A DNA stretch of 64,000 nt from Fragum whitleyi (Eukaryota; Mollusca; Bivalvia; Cardiida; Cardiidae): contig OX411556.1 in assembly GCA_948146395.1 (NCBI GenBank), forward strand, positions 4,501,083 through 4,565,082, given 5' to 3'. The notes below the pieces were generated by a model that did not search any database, was not told the origin of the DNA, and saw nothing but the letters and a program-made list of their open reading frames with translations. The position numbers and the translations under genes are program-made. Numbering within the stretch: the first letter of the stretch is position 1; each line of letters opens with the position of its first letter. Positions 45,961 through 59,200 of the stretch are shown here, piece by piece.

Positions 45961-47829
45961 ATTTATTGTCTGCAACCTCTTCCAAGTTGGCCCAGTCTCA
46001 AATTTTGTCGTCTGTTTAAGGGTTTAAGGGTGGGACAAGGCTTTTAAATTTTCTAATTTAGATTAATCCATTACAAGACAACGAATCTTTAGACTGGGCC
46101 AAATTGTAAAGGGCTGTAGATTACATACAATATGTCGGCAAATTGGTAAAATTTGTAGCAGAAAGGGTAGATAATATGACGGAGAAAGGGGAAAGTGTTA
46201 GTTAGCAGGATTTTCTTATTTTTCCTATAAGCAAGGTCATCCGTAAAGATCAAAAGAACACATATGGTATACATGATAAGGACAAATAAATAACCAAAGT
46301 TATACTCCAGTAAATGGACTTCGTGTGTTGTTTCATCTATTCAGATCCCCCGACTTCAGTACTATCAGTACTTTGATTTTAGCAATAGCATAGCATTGAT
46401 ACTCTTGAGCAAGCTTGGGAATTAACTCATTAACTCGGTGCTTAGAACACGAAATCTGGTTTGTTTAAGACATTATCCTTGACCAATCAAATGACGAATC
46501 AATATTTGAGCAGAGAGCTTATTTTTGAGAATAAAAAAGTAAGTGTTTAAAAAAATATGCGTATTCTTCCGGAATTTTCCGTGACACAGCGTATGGAAAT
46601 GCAAGCACTGCGTTAAAGACACAAAGCTTTTCGGGTCGCACAAAAAGTGATGTCGTATACTAGACATATTTTTTGGGCGCATGTGAGCACAAAAAAAGCT
46701 ACGTAGTCCACACGTTGTTCATGTTTTTGACTCGATTATCTTTTTCCAAGGCAGTGTCCAGGATACAGGGTTGTTTTCTACGGCTTATTAAACCATGTCA
46801 AAAAACCCCAAAGGAAATACAAATTGTTTTGAACAAATAAAGGAAAATATGGCTTTTAAACATATTAAAAAAGCAGGGAAAATAATTGGACAGTTTCTTT
46901 TAAAAAATGCATTTTCTCCTTTAAAAATTACCAAAACTAGCGCATGTTGAAATTTTGCAAAATATTATGGGAGAATTTTTGTGCAAAAGTACTTGATCAA
47001 GAAGAAATTCCATTGGTAATTATCAATTTATACGTATATGTATAAGGTCTATGTACTCGTATGTGTTTCGAAGCTATCAGCTCTGGCTTTATACAAGACC
47101 TAATGCGAAGTTAAACATTTTACTCACAAATGGCCGGTACCAACCAAGGGCAGATGATTCTAGCATGGAAATAGGCTTGAAAACATACCTACAAAGTACG
47201 ATAGAATGACTATACTATGTTATTCTACAATATTTGTGAACGAGAAAAATTCCACTTGGCGGAGACAGTAACCCTATGTTTCCATTGCTCTCTTACTTGT
47301 ACCATATTTCTGAATGGTCTTAAAACTAAAAGAAGTTGCAGCTAACATTTGAAAGTTGCTAAAATCACATCTTTATTATTGTATTGTGTACCAAACATTT
47401 TTGGAAACGAAGAAATTTACAAGCAGTTTGCTCATTTTCTACAGCGCCCCTTTAACCCTCTTCCCTTGCGGTGTGTCGAAAAAAGGAATTGTTTGGGAAT
47501 CGATTTAACGTAGAAAGGCACAGACGAAAAGCACAGCTGTTATAAAAGCTATGGAAGCCACATTTTCTATTGAAGGCTTACCATATTTGTACCTTTTCGG
47601 TGTAAAAAATTATTCCATCTATTTATGAAAACGTGTTTACAATTTTTCTTACAATACAAAAGTAAACAACAAATGGCGAAAGATTAGGATGTGATAATAT
47701 CATATTTATCATGTCTAGAATGTAAATATCGTATAATGTTGAACATAAACAACAATGTCACTTGACAAGTGATTGTCATGAAACTAGCCTTTTCCTTATT
47801 AAAAAAAATGGTGATGTATATAAAATTCA
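45961..47829. other. Intergenic sequence, no gene seen
   Basis: AT-rich; short ORFs only, none with recognisable motifs. No clear repeat partner. Confidence 0.5.
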
Positions 47830-48980
47830 ATAGAGGATATCCAATAAGCGGTCAATGAATACCGAATTTATTGATCGAATCATCATAAATTGTAAAAAAA
47901 AAAAGTCAAAACGTAGCTTTGTAGTGATTTAACATTTTTTTCATTTGTTTTGAATGACGAGATCAATACGTTCGGTATTTCTATATTCTATTACTGATAT
48001 GAACTGAATTATTCCAATAATGCATGGAAATCAAAGAAATTTATGGATTCAAGTTATTTTGCGAAAATTATATGGTCGTTTGAGAATTTGCTTCAACAAA
48101 TGCATTATGACGTCATTTTAATACTAGATATACAATGCAAATATTGGTTTTTAGTTCATTTGCATAGTTATGGGTTATCCTCACCATTTTTTTTTTTTTT
48201 TCATAAGATAATGTGTTCTGTGATTTTCTATAGTACTCGGCCCTTGCGCATTTCGCGGAAAGATAAAAAAATATGCTTTCGAAAATTTCTTTCAACATCT
48301 TGGATTACGCTTTCAAAGTTTGAGGAAATATAAAGACACTTTAAAGCTAAAAATCGACTCTTTGGACGTCACGCAACTTCAAGACAAGAAACGAAAATAA
48401 TTCGGGCGAATCTTACACTGTTTAGATACACCTAACATATACACTTTTAGGGGCGACAACTGTCTAAACGATGTAGACCATGGAACACCGGGATTCTATG
48501 GGAATCAACTGTGCTAGATTGAGTGTTTGTCGCTATAACTGCATTTGTCGTCGGATTTCTAGCCTTCGGAAAACGCATCAATGTTGTAAAAATAAGAAAC
48601 AGGCGGAATAGAATAGTTATCGTTTTAGATGTTTCAGGATATTTCCTTTCTATATTGTTCACGATTGTTTCGTTTAGTTTCTGTTTTCCTAGTTCATGTT
48701 GATTGACTAATTCTTTCTATAATCTGTGTGATTCAGAAGCTCCAATAGCCGACCTGTAGCCTAATAATTGTTTTTTCATTGGTATTTAATCAAAAGTGCA
48801 TTATAATGAAACAATTAAAACCCAATTGGCAAGTTTTTTGAGCCCCCTACGCAGATATCCTGAATCTGTGATTGAGATTCAATGTGTTATCTCAGCATTC
48901 TAAGCAGCGGCCAAACTGCTTAAAAAAGTAGTTCCGTGAACCTGAAAATTGTTATCGTTACTAGAGACGACCATTCGGAA
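47830..48980. repeat. R1 repeat family, long copy with internal deletion
   Basis: GATATCCAATAAGCGGTCAA, CATCTTGGATTACGCTTTCA, GGAACACCGGGATTCTATGG and ATTGAGTGTTTGTCGCTATA follow the order of the other long copies. About 60 bp are missing after the CACCGGGATTC block. Confidence 0.55.
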
Positions 48981-50065
48981 CATCGCTCGGACTTTTCCGT
49001 AAACTGGAAAGTACCTCGAACGTAAGTGTAATAATTTTGGGTCATTTTTTAGGTAATTCGGCTTCAGGTTGTACTTCGGTTATTTAATACGCTTGAAGAA
49101 AATCACATTTTTTAAATTCTTTCCGATCGTCTATAGAGAACTTTTGGGTATATTATAATTTGAAAACAAAACGCAGTCGAACACTGCGTTTTGTTATCAA
49201 GTTATAATATGCCCACTTTTATTCTTTTGTTGATTTTGTTTTATGCAACGTCATCCTTAGCGGAATCGTTGATGTTTGTGACGTCATATAAACCCGCGTG
49301 CGAAATGACGCGCTTTCATTGCAGCGCCCGTATTATTCCCGAGGTCTATTCCGTAGAATCGCCGAGGGTTCCCGATTGAGAGACGACATCAAAACTTGGT
49401 CCGCTCGGAAATTCCAGGGTTTTCACTATTAGGAATGAAATTATAGACTTTAATCACTCGCTCTTACAATTTCTTCAGTACTGTGGGGACACCCATTTTT
49501 AAATGAGTACACCAACTTCCTAAGTTTGCATAATTTTTCAAGCTCATAAGCTTACTGGTTTTTTTCTTTTAGATTCCACCCTCTACCAATTAATCTAATG
49601 GAACTATCCTGCGTTCATAGTATAATTATGTTACTAGGTGAATAAATTAAAACCAAATGGGCGAGAAGGAATTATCTTAAAGTGATATTTATGTATCTGA
49701 TTTTGGTTGATAAAATCAACACGCCTTTGACATTTAAAAATACAAGGCACGATTTGTATTCATAGATAACATATAGTTTTTAGGCCTGTTGACATGATTA
49801 GGCAAAGGTCTAAATGCAACACCCAGACAAGCAGTATACTTACAGTAAGAAACTTCGTGAAAATCACAAGCTGAATGGATTTTCTCATGCAATGAAGCCT
49901 GCATTGACCTGCTATCACCTGTCTGATAACATAACATGATATCAGGCAGTCTATTTTGAGAGACAATTTGCATACACTTTCACCTGAATTTCTTTGATTT
50001 TCAAGGGTTTTTCATACTTTAGTACTGAAAAATGATTGCATTATAAATAGAATAACATGTTGGTG

Positions 50066-50178
50066 TATTAAAATATCAATGTTATCAGGTCTCGGCTGTG
50101 AGAAATTATCATGACTCGTCAAAGCCACATCATGATAAATTCTCCCCACCTCGACCAGATAACATTGTTATTTTTAGA
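50066..50178. repeat. Palindromic repeat (TATCAATGTTAT family)
   Basis: TATCAATGTTATCAGGTCTC / ACCTCGACCAGATAACATTG with ATTATCATGA / TCATGATAAAT inside. Its left flank (49830-50040) is the inverted form of the sequence right of 21385. Confidence 0.65.
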
Positions 50179-50277
50179 CACTATCTCATTATTCTCTATT
50201 TAATGGATTCTGGACGCTCACCGTATTTTCCGGACAATAAGTTGCTCGACATACAGGGCGCACCTGTCGCTTTTAGC

Positions 50278-50719
50278 TACAGTTAAAAACATCGTGAAAT
50301 TGACACTCATTCCGATCAAAACCATTCTTGATCATTCACTCAGCGCTCCATTCATTCATTCCAAACACTCATTCAAATCGGGCAGAAACGCTCCGAAATT
50401 TAAAAAAAAATCATTTAAAATCTTTCAAGACTTTCAGCAATAAATTCAAACAAACCTATTTATTCTACGATTTTATTACCTGGTGTGGACTTTCAAGTGT
50501 CTTATTGGTCCAAGCAGACCTACAAACAGAAGAGTACGCATATCCTATTAAAGGGAAGTAATTAATATCGCTAATTTTGTTCATCTTGAACAAAATTATC
50601 AATATTGGATTACCTCCCTTTAATTTCACTCAAAACTCGCTCCATACACTCTTTCAATTTCATTCCAAAATCATTCCAAAATCGTTCACCTTGCCAATTT
50701 CACGATGTTCTTAACTGTA
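50278..50719. mobile_element. Palindromic MITE-1 copy
   Basis: Left end TACAGTTAAAAACATCGTGA followed by AATTGAC; right end TTTCACGATGTTCTTAACTG and TA. The centre reads AATTTTGTTCATCTTGAACA, so almost the whole 440 bp can fold on itself. Confidence 0.75.
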
Positions 50720-53516
50720 TTTAGGAAATAAATATCACCAGATAGGCCTCACTGGTGAATAAACCGCTGACTATACTATAGCATGTATTGTTTTTCTGTT
50801 TTTGTTTTCTAAAATCTTTACTGATTTGTTTACGTCAAGGCTAACAATTTCAGACTTTGTCATACCTATAGTCCTTTAACAAAGAACAAAAGGTAATATC
50901 CCATGATAAGTAAAGTATGCCGATTTCAAAAATGGAAGAACGGGTGGGGGTGTCGCCGTATAACATTTTTCGTAAAACGTCATAGAGTGTCATAGGTATC
51001 AAGTAAGTTTGTTGTCCGATTTTTTCGCCTATTTTCCTTTCTCGATAATGACGTGAATCTCTTACAAAATCGAATCTAAGCATAAAATTCATATCAATTT
51101 AATCTTGATTTCATAGACAGAAAGTTTTTTGCACTGAATATAATACCCATTTGTCGAATGAAAGGTAACAAAATGATTTTTCAACATTGAGTAAAAACTG
51201 GTATATAGAAATTCACGAGAATATTTACAAAATCTGTTACTGTTTATCAAATTTCATGGAAAAACCCTTAGATAGATTGCTAATTTTTAAAGAAAAAGCG
51301 CAAATTTCTAGGCCACTCCGTTTTGACGCACCAATGTTATGTACAAAGCTAATGATATTCAATCCTTCTTAAAATGATCGATTTTTTAGATAAATTGCTA
51401 AATAATTAGAGTATCTCTTTGTTTTGCGTCAACAGATTCCAAGGTCAAATCATATGAAAAGGTCAATGTCATTTATGAAGACCAACGTTACATAAATTAC
51501 ACTTAAAACTCTTTTTTCAAAAATCTTCAAGCCTAAGGAAAATAAAATACTCACATAAGGAATAATAATAGCTCTTGTCAATATGCATCTTCAAATTCTC
51601 TGATCAAGGTCACATGATGAGGTCAGGGTCGTTAACCTCGGAAACAACCCCCAAAATAATGATTATGATACAATGTAATACAATGTAATGGTAATGATAA
51701 TGATAATAATTCTGATAATACCGAATCGCTTCTTGTGTAATTAAGATATAAAATTTATAGTAAGCACAAATATTAATCTTAATATCTGCAGATATCAAGG
51801 TCAAGATCATTTGACAAAGTCAAAAATGTAGTAAAGTGGTCTCGCGATAGATCGAACACACATGGGACCGACCAATTTGCTCGAGCCATCGCATGATTCG
51901 AGGTAATGCCAGTAAGAAAAATTGTCCTCTATGAAGACGTTTCACTTCTTTTTAAACCTATCTTTGCATTTTGCATAGTTTGCCGTCAAAATATGCAGTA
52001 CCAATGTAAAATACTCCCCGAGGAATAGTTTAACGAAATATTTAACTCTGATTTTAAACGATTTAATAGGTCAAATCGTAAGGGTTGAAAAGAGAAAAAT
52101 CTACGAAAATCTACGAAGGTCTCTGCGTCATGTTAGTGAAGTCTTTTCCCAGTACAGAAGCCATTGAAATGACAAAAGTTTAGATTTGTCGATTTTAATG
52201 AGAGACACTTTAACAACCATATCACTTCTTCCTAATAATATTTCGCAGCTAGCGTTGCTGAAAGACAATTTTTTAGATGTTCTATCAGCCAGAAGATAGG
52301 CGAGGCTGCAAGCAATTCCTTTTTTTCTCACAGTGTTTTCCTTAGAGCTAATTTCTTCTGTACCTCAAATAATTGAATTGTACGGGCGTTTCCTTTAATG
52401 ACATCTATAAACAAAGAAAGAAGTTTACAAACTTTTTATGATTTTTTCTGGAATGTATCAAAAAGTTTTTTTTCCAGCAGATAATGAAATTAAAGATGAA
52501 ACGGAATTCAAGACAATTGAAAATAGTCGCATTTTCTTTAACCACGTTTTTGTGCCGAACACTGTCGATTGGCGAACGAAACATTGAAACTACAGTTTGT
52601 AGTTATGATGTTTCGGTGGGCAATTGTTACATGTATTATCTTTCATTATTTAGATGAATAATTTTCTGAATTACTCGCGAGAATGATTTTCGAAGACTTT
52701 TAAAATGACAAAGAGCATTTATTCGACATAAATGTTCAATTGTTTAATGATTGTTTCGAGTCTCAAAATTATTTTCAGATCATCAAATTCCCGTCATTTA
52801 CACCCTTGAATTGAATTAAGTGTGGCATACAAAAAGGTGTGAAAACAAGTTATCTTACTCCTCGGTAACTTATGAAAAGGCTTTAAGGTATTCTTGACGA
52901 TGAGATGAAATAACAAATACGCACTGTAAGTATATTTTGATGCAAAACAATAGATGTCAAAAAGGTGCGAACCCCTTTGCTTGAAAGAATGCACTAAAAT
53001 TTGACCACGGGACTGAGATTGCTGCTCGAGCGATCGAGCAATCGCGCGTACGAGTTGGTGCAGTAATAACCATCAAGAAAATAGAGAAAGGCCGGAAGGC
53101 GAGCTCGAGCTTTCGCATGAATTCGCCATCTCGAGATAACGCGAGACCACTGTACCTCCCTTTAATTTCCCTCAAAACTCACTCATCACACTCTTTCAAT
53201 ATCATTCCATATATGGTACAACGTATATTTTCATTTGAACGCAGCCTTGCGTGTATGACTATTTCCACAAGGTTTAAATGTATCTTGTCTTATTTGAGGA
53301 AGAATCTTAATTGCAACGGCGTAACTACCATTACGCAGGTGCGTAAAATACATAAATCCTCTTTCGAAAATATAGTTGGTGGTGATTATAACATCAAAAC
53401 AACAGCTTATTGAAGCTGTATTCACGAAGTTTGGATTTTTCAACCAGCGCTCAAATTATATCAAAGGGCAGCAAACGCAGGACATTCGTCTTCTTTCACA
53501 GTCTATATATACCCTT
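50720..53516. other. Intergenic sequence, no gene seen
   Basis: Has AAGGTCA-type strings near 51430-51800 and a fragment of MITE-1 (53155-53215, CCTCCCTTTAATTTCCCTCA). No coding region supported. Confidence 0.5.
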
Positions 53517-54262
53517 TACAGTTAACAACATCGTGAAATTGACAAAGTGAATGATTATGGAACGAGTTAGGAATGAAATTGAATGAATGGGAGGAGCGAC
53601 TTATGAGTGAATTAAATGGGAGGTAATCCAGTATTGCAAATTTTGTTCAGGATGAACAAACTTAGCAATATTGAGTCCCTCCTTTTAATTGAATTGATTG
53701 AATGGAGTTTAACGCCGCTTTCAACATTATTTCATATATTATATATATATTATATATATTATATCGCGGCGGCTGGAGCACCTAATGATGGATTCCTGGT
53801 ATTTCTATCACCAGTACAACCACCACATTCTTTCCTAGCCTCCAGCCGCTATCTCACATAGGTCTACGATTATCAACCCATTGGTGAGAGACAAATAGTC
53901 GGAAAGAATGAGTGCCGCCGTCGGGGATCGAACACGCGAACTCTAGATTGACAGTCCGACGCGCTACCAACTGCGCTATGACGGCGGCTCCCTCCCTTTT
54001 ATAAAATATGCATACAAGTTCTAAAGATAGCTCCATATTTCTTCAAGAACCTATCAGACGTTACAATTTCAATTAAATAAGTGCAATCCCGATTTTTTTT
54101 CCAGCTATATTTATTTTGAACGAAGTTGTTTTATGTGATTTTCAGTGAATTTGGAGCGTTTTTGAATGGTTCGAGTGATTGTCTGGATTGAATGAATGGA
54201 GCGCTGAGTGTACGATTTAGAATAGTTTTGATTGAGATAAATGTCAATTTCACGATGTAATA
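53517..54262. mobile_element. Palindromic MITE-1 copy interrupted by a SINE
   Basis: Left end TACAGTTAACAACATCGTGA at 53517; right end TCAATTTCACGATGTAAT near 54260. The element is interrupted at 53689-53988 by a SINE-A copy; removing it restores the usual length and the shared TACCTCCCTTTAATAAAAT-type block. Confidence 0.75.
53689..53988 (-). mobile_element. SINE-A, full-length tRNA-derived copy
   Basis: The minus-strand head (53988 downward) reads like a tRNA: TAGCGCAGTTGGTAGCGCG (A box) and GTTCGATCCCC (B box), with a loop that would give anticodon GTC. The arms pair poorly, so it is not a tRNA gene. The body runs to a CGGCG-TTAAACTCCATT tail. TCCCTCC-TTTTA on both sides (53676-53688, 53989-54001) is a target-site duplication, showing retroposition into a MITE-1 copy. 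Confidence 0.8.
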
Positions 54263-54456
54263 TATTTCCAACTCAAGGATATGAACGATAAAGCGTCGGG
54301 GGACTTTTATCTCCATAGTGGTCTTATCTTATTCAAGATCTACGAATAGAGAGGGACAATTGATTCAAGTTACTGCTATCCGCTGCTATCCACTGTTACA
54401 GTTGGGTGGAGTGCGGCTTTGGTTGAATTAGTCTTGCCCAAATACACTACCTACAA

Positions 54457-54527
54457 TCCGTGGGGTTAGAACCAGCAATCATCAGATCATGAGTCTAGCA
54501 TGCTAATCACTCAGCTAACGAGATAGA
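54457..54527 (-). repeat. tRNA-like sequence upstream of the carboxylesterase gene
   Basis: The inverse strand reads TAGCTGAGTGATTAGCATGC, a CTCATGATC loop and GGTTCTAACCCCACGG. The acceptor pairing is poor; probably a SINE head. Confidence 0.45.
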
Positions 54528-54763
54528 CAAATAAGTGCAGTAACAATTCAGAAACATACAGCGTCAGGGTCACATTTAAGAAGGTTTTACACATGTCTCG
54601 CATGAGAGGACACAGTAATGAAAAGACACTGTTTACAGGTTGAATAACTCCGACTCAAACGAAGTCCGATTTCAATACATTAATAATTACCCTAAAAAAA
54701 ACTGAATACAACACAAAATAAACTGAAATGTGTATTACCTCTTGTAAAATTTAAACGATCGTT

Positions 54764-56268
54764 ATGTTTCGGATAGTTTTTGTGTTTTTGGTCTCGCTGG
54801 ACTTCGGTCTTTCACAGTCAACTGAGGTTACAGTTCAAACCCGCGTTGGGGCAATAGTAGGGACAGTTAAAGAAGTGTTTTCCTTGTTTAATATACGAAG
54901 GTTTTACGGAATACCGTACGCTGAACCGCCTGTCGGAGACTTACGATTCAGAAAGCCTGTTGCGAAAGCTGCATTCACATCTACCTTTAATGCCACAGAG
55001 AAAGGCGTGGTTTGTTATCAAGAAGTGCTGTTTGGTAGTGCTACGACATACGCACAGTCGGAGGATTGTTTAACGCTGAATGTTTTTACTCCGGTCAATG
55101 CCTCTCCCTCTAACAAGAAGCCAGTGATGGTTTGGATATACGGTGGAGGGTTTATACAGGGTTCAATCAACGATTATGACGGTGAACTGTTGAGTGGTGT
55201 CGGTGACGTAGTTATTGTAGCTATGAACTATAGACTAGCTGTTCATGGTTTTCTGTCAACAGGTGACTCTTCTTTGCCGGGAAATCTCGGTTTGTGGGAC
55301 CAACAGTTGGCCATACAGTGGGTTCATGATAACATAGAATCATTCGGCGGAGATAATAGGAAAGTTACCATATTTGGTGAATCAGCTGGAGCTTCTAGTG
55401 TCATCTATCAAACTTTCTATCCTAGAAACATTGGCTTGTTTCAGCGAGCAATCGCACAGAGTGGCGGTATGACCAATCCCTGGGCTTATGCCGCTGATGA
55501 CCCAGTCCAAAACGTTAATGCCATAGCAAATGATGTTGGCTGCACTAGGGATACTACAGTTGAAATCGTTGACTGTTTAAGAACGATCTCTAACGACGAG
55601 TTAACGAAACAACGTAATCGACCTGTGACGTTAACCCCTGTTTACGATAACGAATTTGTCGTGGATTATCCATCACGTTTATTATCCGGAACAACAACAA
55701 GAAATGATGCTTTAGCAATGTTTCACAGTGTAGATCTCATGCTCGGTATAAATAATGCGGACGGTCTGGAGATTGTTTACGAGTGGATAACAATCTTGGG
55801 CAAAACAGATTTTGAAAACTTCACGGTTACTAGACAAGAATTTGAAACCGTTGTCTCTCCTTTTACCATAAACAACTTTTACTCAATGGACAGTATTTCT
55901 AACCCAGCAGCTGAACGCGCCGTGATTAACGAGTATACGAATATGTCTGATCCCGATGACGTTAATGAACGAATGAGACGGCTTACGAAACTTTCCACTG
56001 ATACTCAATACGGAATTGATGCAGTAAAGACCGCAGATCAGCATAGCCAATCACAAAACAAAACAACATTCTGCTACTTATTTTCCGTGAAACCAATCAT
56101 TCGTTTATTGCCTATTCCTGCGACGTTTGACGGACCTGACGTGATGATGCATGCAGACGATATATTTTTCGTGTTTGGCGGGTTGATCGAATATACTGAT
56201 ATTGGAGATGAACTCTATAACGTCTATTTAGCTACCATGACAATGTGGACAAATTTTGCTAAATCCGG
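54764..56268 (+). CDS. Carboxylesterase exon 1: signal peptide and catalytically complete domain 1
   Basis: The ATG at 54764 opens a hydrophobic signal peptide (residues 1-17, ending near G-L-S-Q). Domain 1 shows: F-Y-G-I-P-Y-A-E-P-P (47-56); Cys84 and Cys102 in S-E-D-C-L, the family's first disulfide; oxyanion G-G-G-F (137-140); N-Y-R-L (155-158); nucleophile elbow G-E-S-A-G (205-209, Ser207, codon 55382-55384); Cys260/Cys271, a second disulfide pair; acid Asp333 in N-A-D-G, where cholinesterases usually have Glu; and His463 in M-H-A-D-D. All three catalytic positions are filled, so activity is likely. The exon ends N-F-A-K-S-G with donor GTAAGG, phase 2, short of the usual C-terminus. The missing end (N-P-N ... 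W-P-x-Y) is at the start of exon 2. Confidence 0.92.
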
Positions 56269-59200
56269 GTAAGGTTATTCGTTTATCAAACATATAAAGA
56301 GATAAGCATGTAGTTGTTGTTTATTATGCTCGACTGGTAAGTACTTGGATGCACAAGGGCGTAATTTAACGCGTTTTCTTTTTAATAAATAAGGTTCGAA
56401 TTGGTGATGCCTGTCAACAGTTTCCATTAACGTGAAGTTGGTTATCTGATTACATCCTAAAAAGCTGAATATCCCGATTCTTAAAACGGAGAGTTTCGGC
56501 CCATTCTTGCCAAGTTAAAAAACAACAACAAAAGTTTACTATTTTACGACATAAAACTAGTTAGTGCAATGATGACTGGGTAACAAAAATGATTTGCATT
56601 TTGTTTTATTTGCGTGGTTATTTTTTTCTCTATTTTTCATTTTATTGTCAGTTTTTAAATGGAACTTTCTCCAATAACTTTCTTTTCACGGTCTCGAACT
56701 CGTCTGTCAAACGCAAACGCAAAGTCAGCCGTAGTGCTTTGTAAAACTTACCATCATGTGTACCAATGTTATGCATCTAGGGACAGGGGATCTTCGTAGA
56801 ATAAAGTCTTTTCTTAAAGAATAGTCTCACGGCGCTGACATGATTATATAGACCCGTAATAATGGAATAAAAGGTATATTTTTTCATCAATATGTCCTTT
56901 TGAATGCTTTATCTGGTATAACGTTTAAGACTTTTTTTTCAAACATTTACCTTTCGAGTTCGATTGATTTTTTTTGCAAACAAAAATAATTTTAGTTCAC
57001 ATTTTTTCAGACTAGAGACAGATACCTTCAAAAGTCATCGAAAATACATTTGTACAGTTAACAACATCGTGAAATTGACAAGGTGAATGCTTGTGAAATG
57101 AAATTGAATGAGTGTGTGGAGCGATGTCTGATAGAATTTAATGGAAAGTAATCCAATATCGCAAATTTTGTTCAAGATGAACAAAATTAGCTATTTATAT
57201 TACCTCCCTTTAATAAAATATGCATACAAGTACTATTACCAGCTTCATATGTCTTTAAGAATTTATTAGACGCTTACAATTTGAAGTATGTCAGTGAAAT
57301 CGAGATTTTTCTCTATCCAAATTTATTTGGCGTTGTTCATTCTATATTTTTCAATTGGTTTGATCGTTTTTGAATGGTTTGAGTGGATGTTTTGAATGAA
57401 TGAATGGAGCTCTGAGTGAGCGATTTAGAATGATTTTGATTGGGGCGAATGTCAATATCACGATGTTGTTAACTGTAACCTGTCATCAACGATTATGTAT
57501 ACCCAACAAAGCTTCTTCTTTAATACAATGTTAGCTACGTCTTTTTTAAATAGATTTATTTTTCTGTACTCTAAATTCAATTTACTTTGTTGCGGTTTTA
57601 AAGTCGCTCAGTATATAACCACTAATCTCCCGACAATTGAAAGATGGTCTTTTAATCTAAACTGCGGCCCACATCTGCCTTTGCTCGTCTGTTGGTGGCT
57701 GGGATAGTGGCAAAATAATCTTAAAAGGGACATAATTCACACAAAATATATCTAGAGTTATCCCCCGCCATAGTAAAGGTTGCTCTGGTCAAAGTGTTCA
57801 CGCGTGTCAAATTTCAAGTTAACGGCTTTAGTTATAGCAGAGATACAGCTAAAAACAACATGAAAATTGACATTCATCTCAATCCGAACCGTTCTAACTC
57901 GCTCACTCAGATCTCCATTCATTCATTCCAAACATTTACTCAAACTATTCAAAAACACCCCTAAATGACTGAATATGATAAGATCAAAAACTACATTCTG
58001 AATACTGTAGCTAGCAAGAAATCGCGATTTCTCTGATATGATTGAATTTGTAAGCGTCTGATTTGTTCATGAAGAAAAAGGGAGCTATTTACAGAGCTTG
58101 TACTAAATTTGTATCAAAGGGAGTTCATAAATATCACTGATTTTGTTCATGTTGGAAAAAATTAGCGATATTGGATTACCTTCCTTTAATTTTACCAAAA
58201 ACTCACTCTTCGCACTAATTCAATTTCATTCCAAAATCACTCATCTCGCCAAGTTCACGATGATTTGAACTATGACACTAAATGTCAACGTTATTTTGTT
58301 TAACGACGTCAAGAACGCCAAGGCCATAGTAATATTTCGAGCTTTCTAAAAAAACACGATCTAAAAATGTTAACATGTTTTTTTTGTCGTTGAAAAAATA
58401 TTCATTTGTCACAAACACATTGAATACCGTGTTATATCTTGACAGTTTTCTAGTGCCACAGAGTTCAACTTTCTCGGAGGCATCAACTTCTATTCTTCTT
58501 GTGTTTGATTTTCATTGACCATACAATAAGTGACTTTAAATTTATCTTCTTAGTTAGACATTGAAATAGGGGTGTTCCAGAATTTCGTGGACTGACGTCA
58601 TATCTCAAACACTGTTGCTAGTATGAAATCATAATTTTAATCATCTTATAAAGTTATCTTTGCTTCACTCACACACCAAATATGATGAATGTACGTCGAA
58701 TATTAATCATTCTAGGGGTGACTAAAGGCATACACAGAGTGTCGAGCGGCGCACACCCCGCGCCTCTAACGTTCGTCGTTGACGTCGGGCTATTTAAAAC
58801 ACAACATTGTTATTCAAACATATTTCAAGAAAATCACCTAATTATGCTTTATCAATAGAGTATTTTCACATAAGTCTGCGCATGCGCAGAAATCATTTGA
58901 CTCCGCCCCTTTTACAAACGAGGGGGCATGTCATTTTAGTCCAGTAAAAATTTATTGTGCAGTGGTATATTTCAAACCACAAAATACTCGTCGTTATAAA
59001 CGTTATCAACGTCATTTTTGCTCTTAAAATTAAATTTAGTTTAAATGCTTAAATTCTTCATGCCTATATTTGTCATGTTTTTATTTTTTTGTATTTGATT
59101 AACTTATCTTAATCTAACTCTATATAGCTTGCCTGACCTATGAAGAAGTATTTTTATTCTTTGTTGGCAATAATATACTGACTTTTTTTTAATTTTGTCA

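Noticed and set aside
45655..46047. 130-codon plus-strand ORF
   Set aside because: It lies in an R1 repeat copy and is not open in the other copies.
53915..53988. Functional tRNA-Asp gene
   Set aside because: It is the head of a SINE with a target-site duplication; the anticodon and T stems are mispaired.
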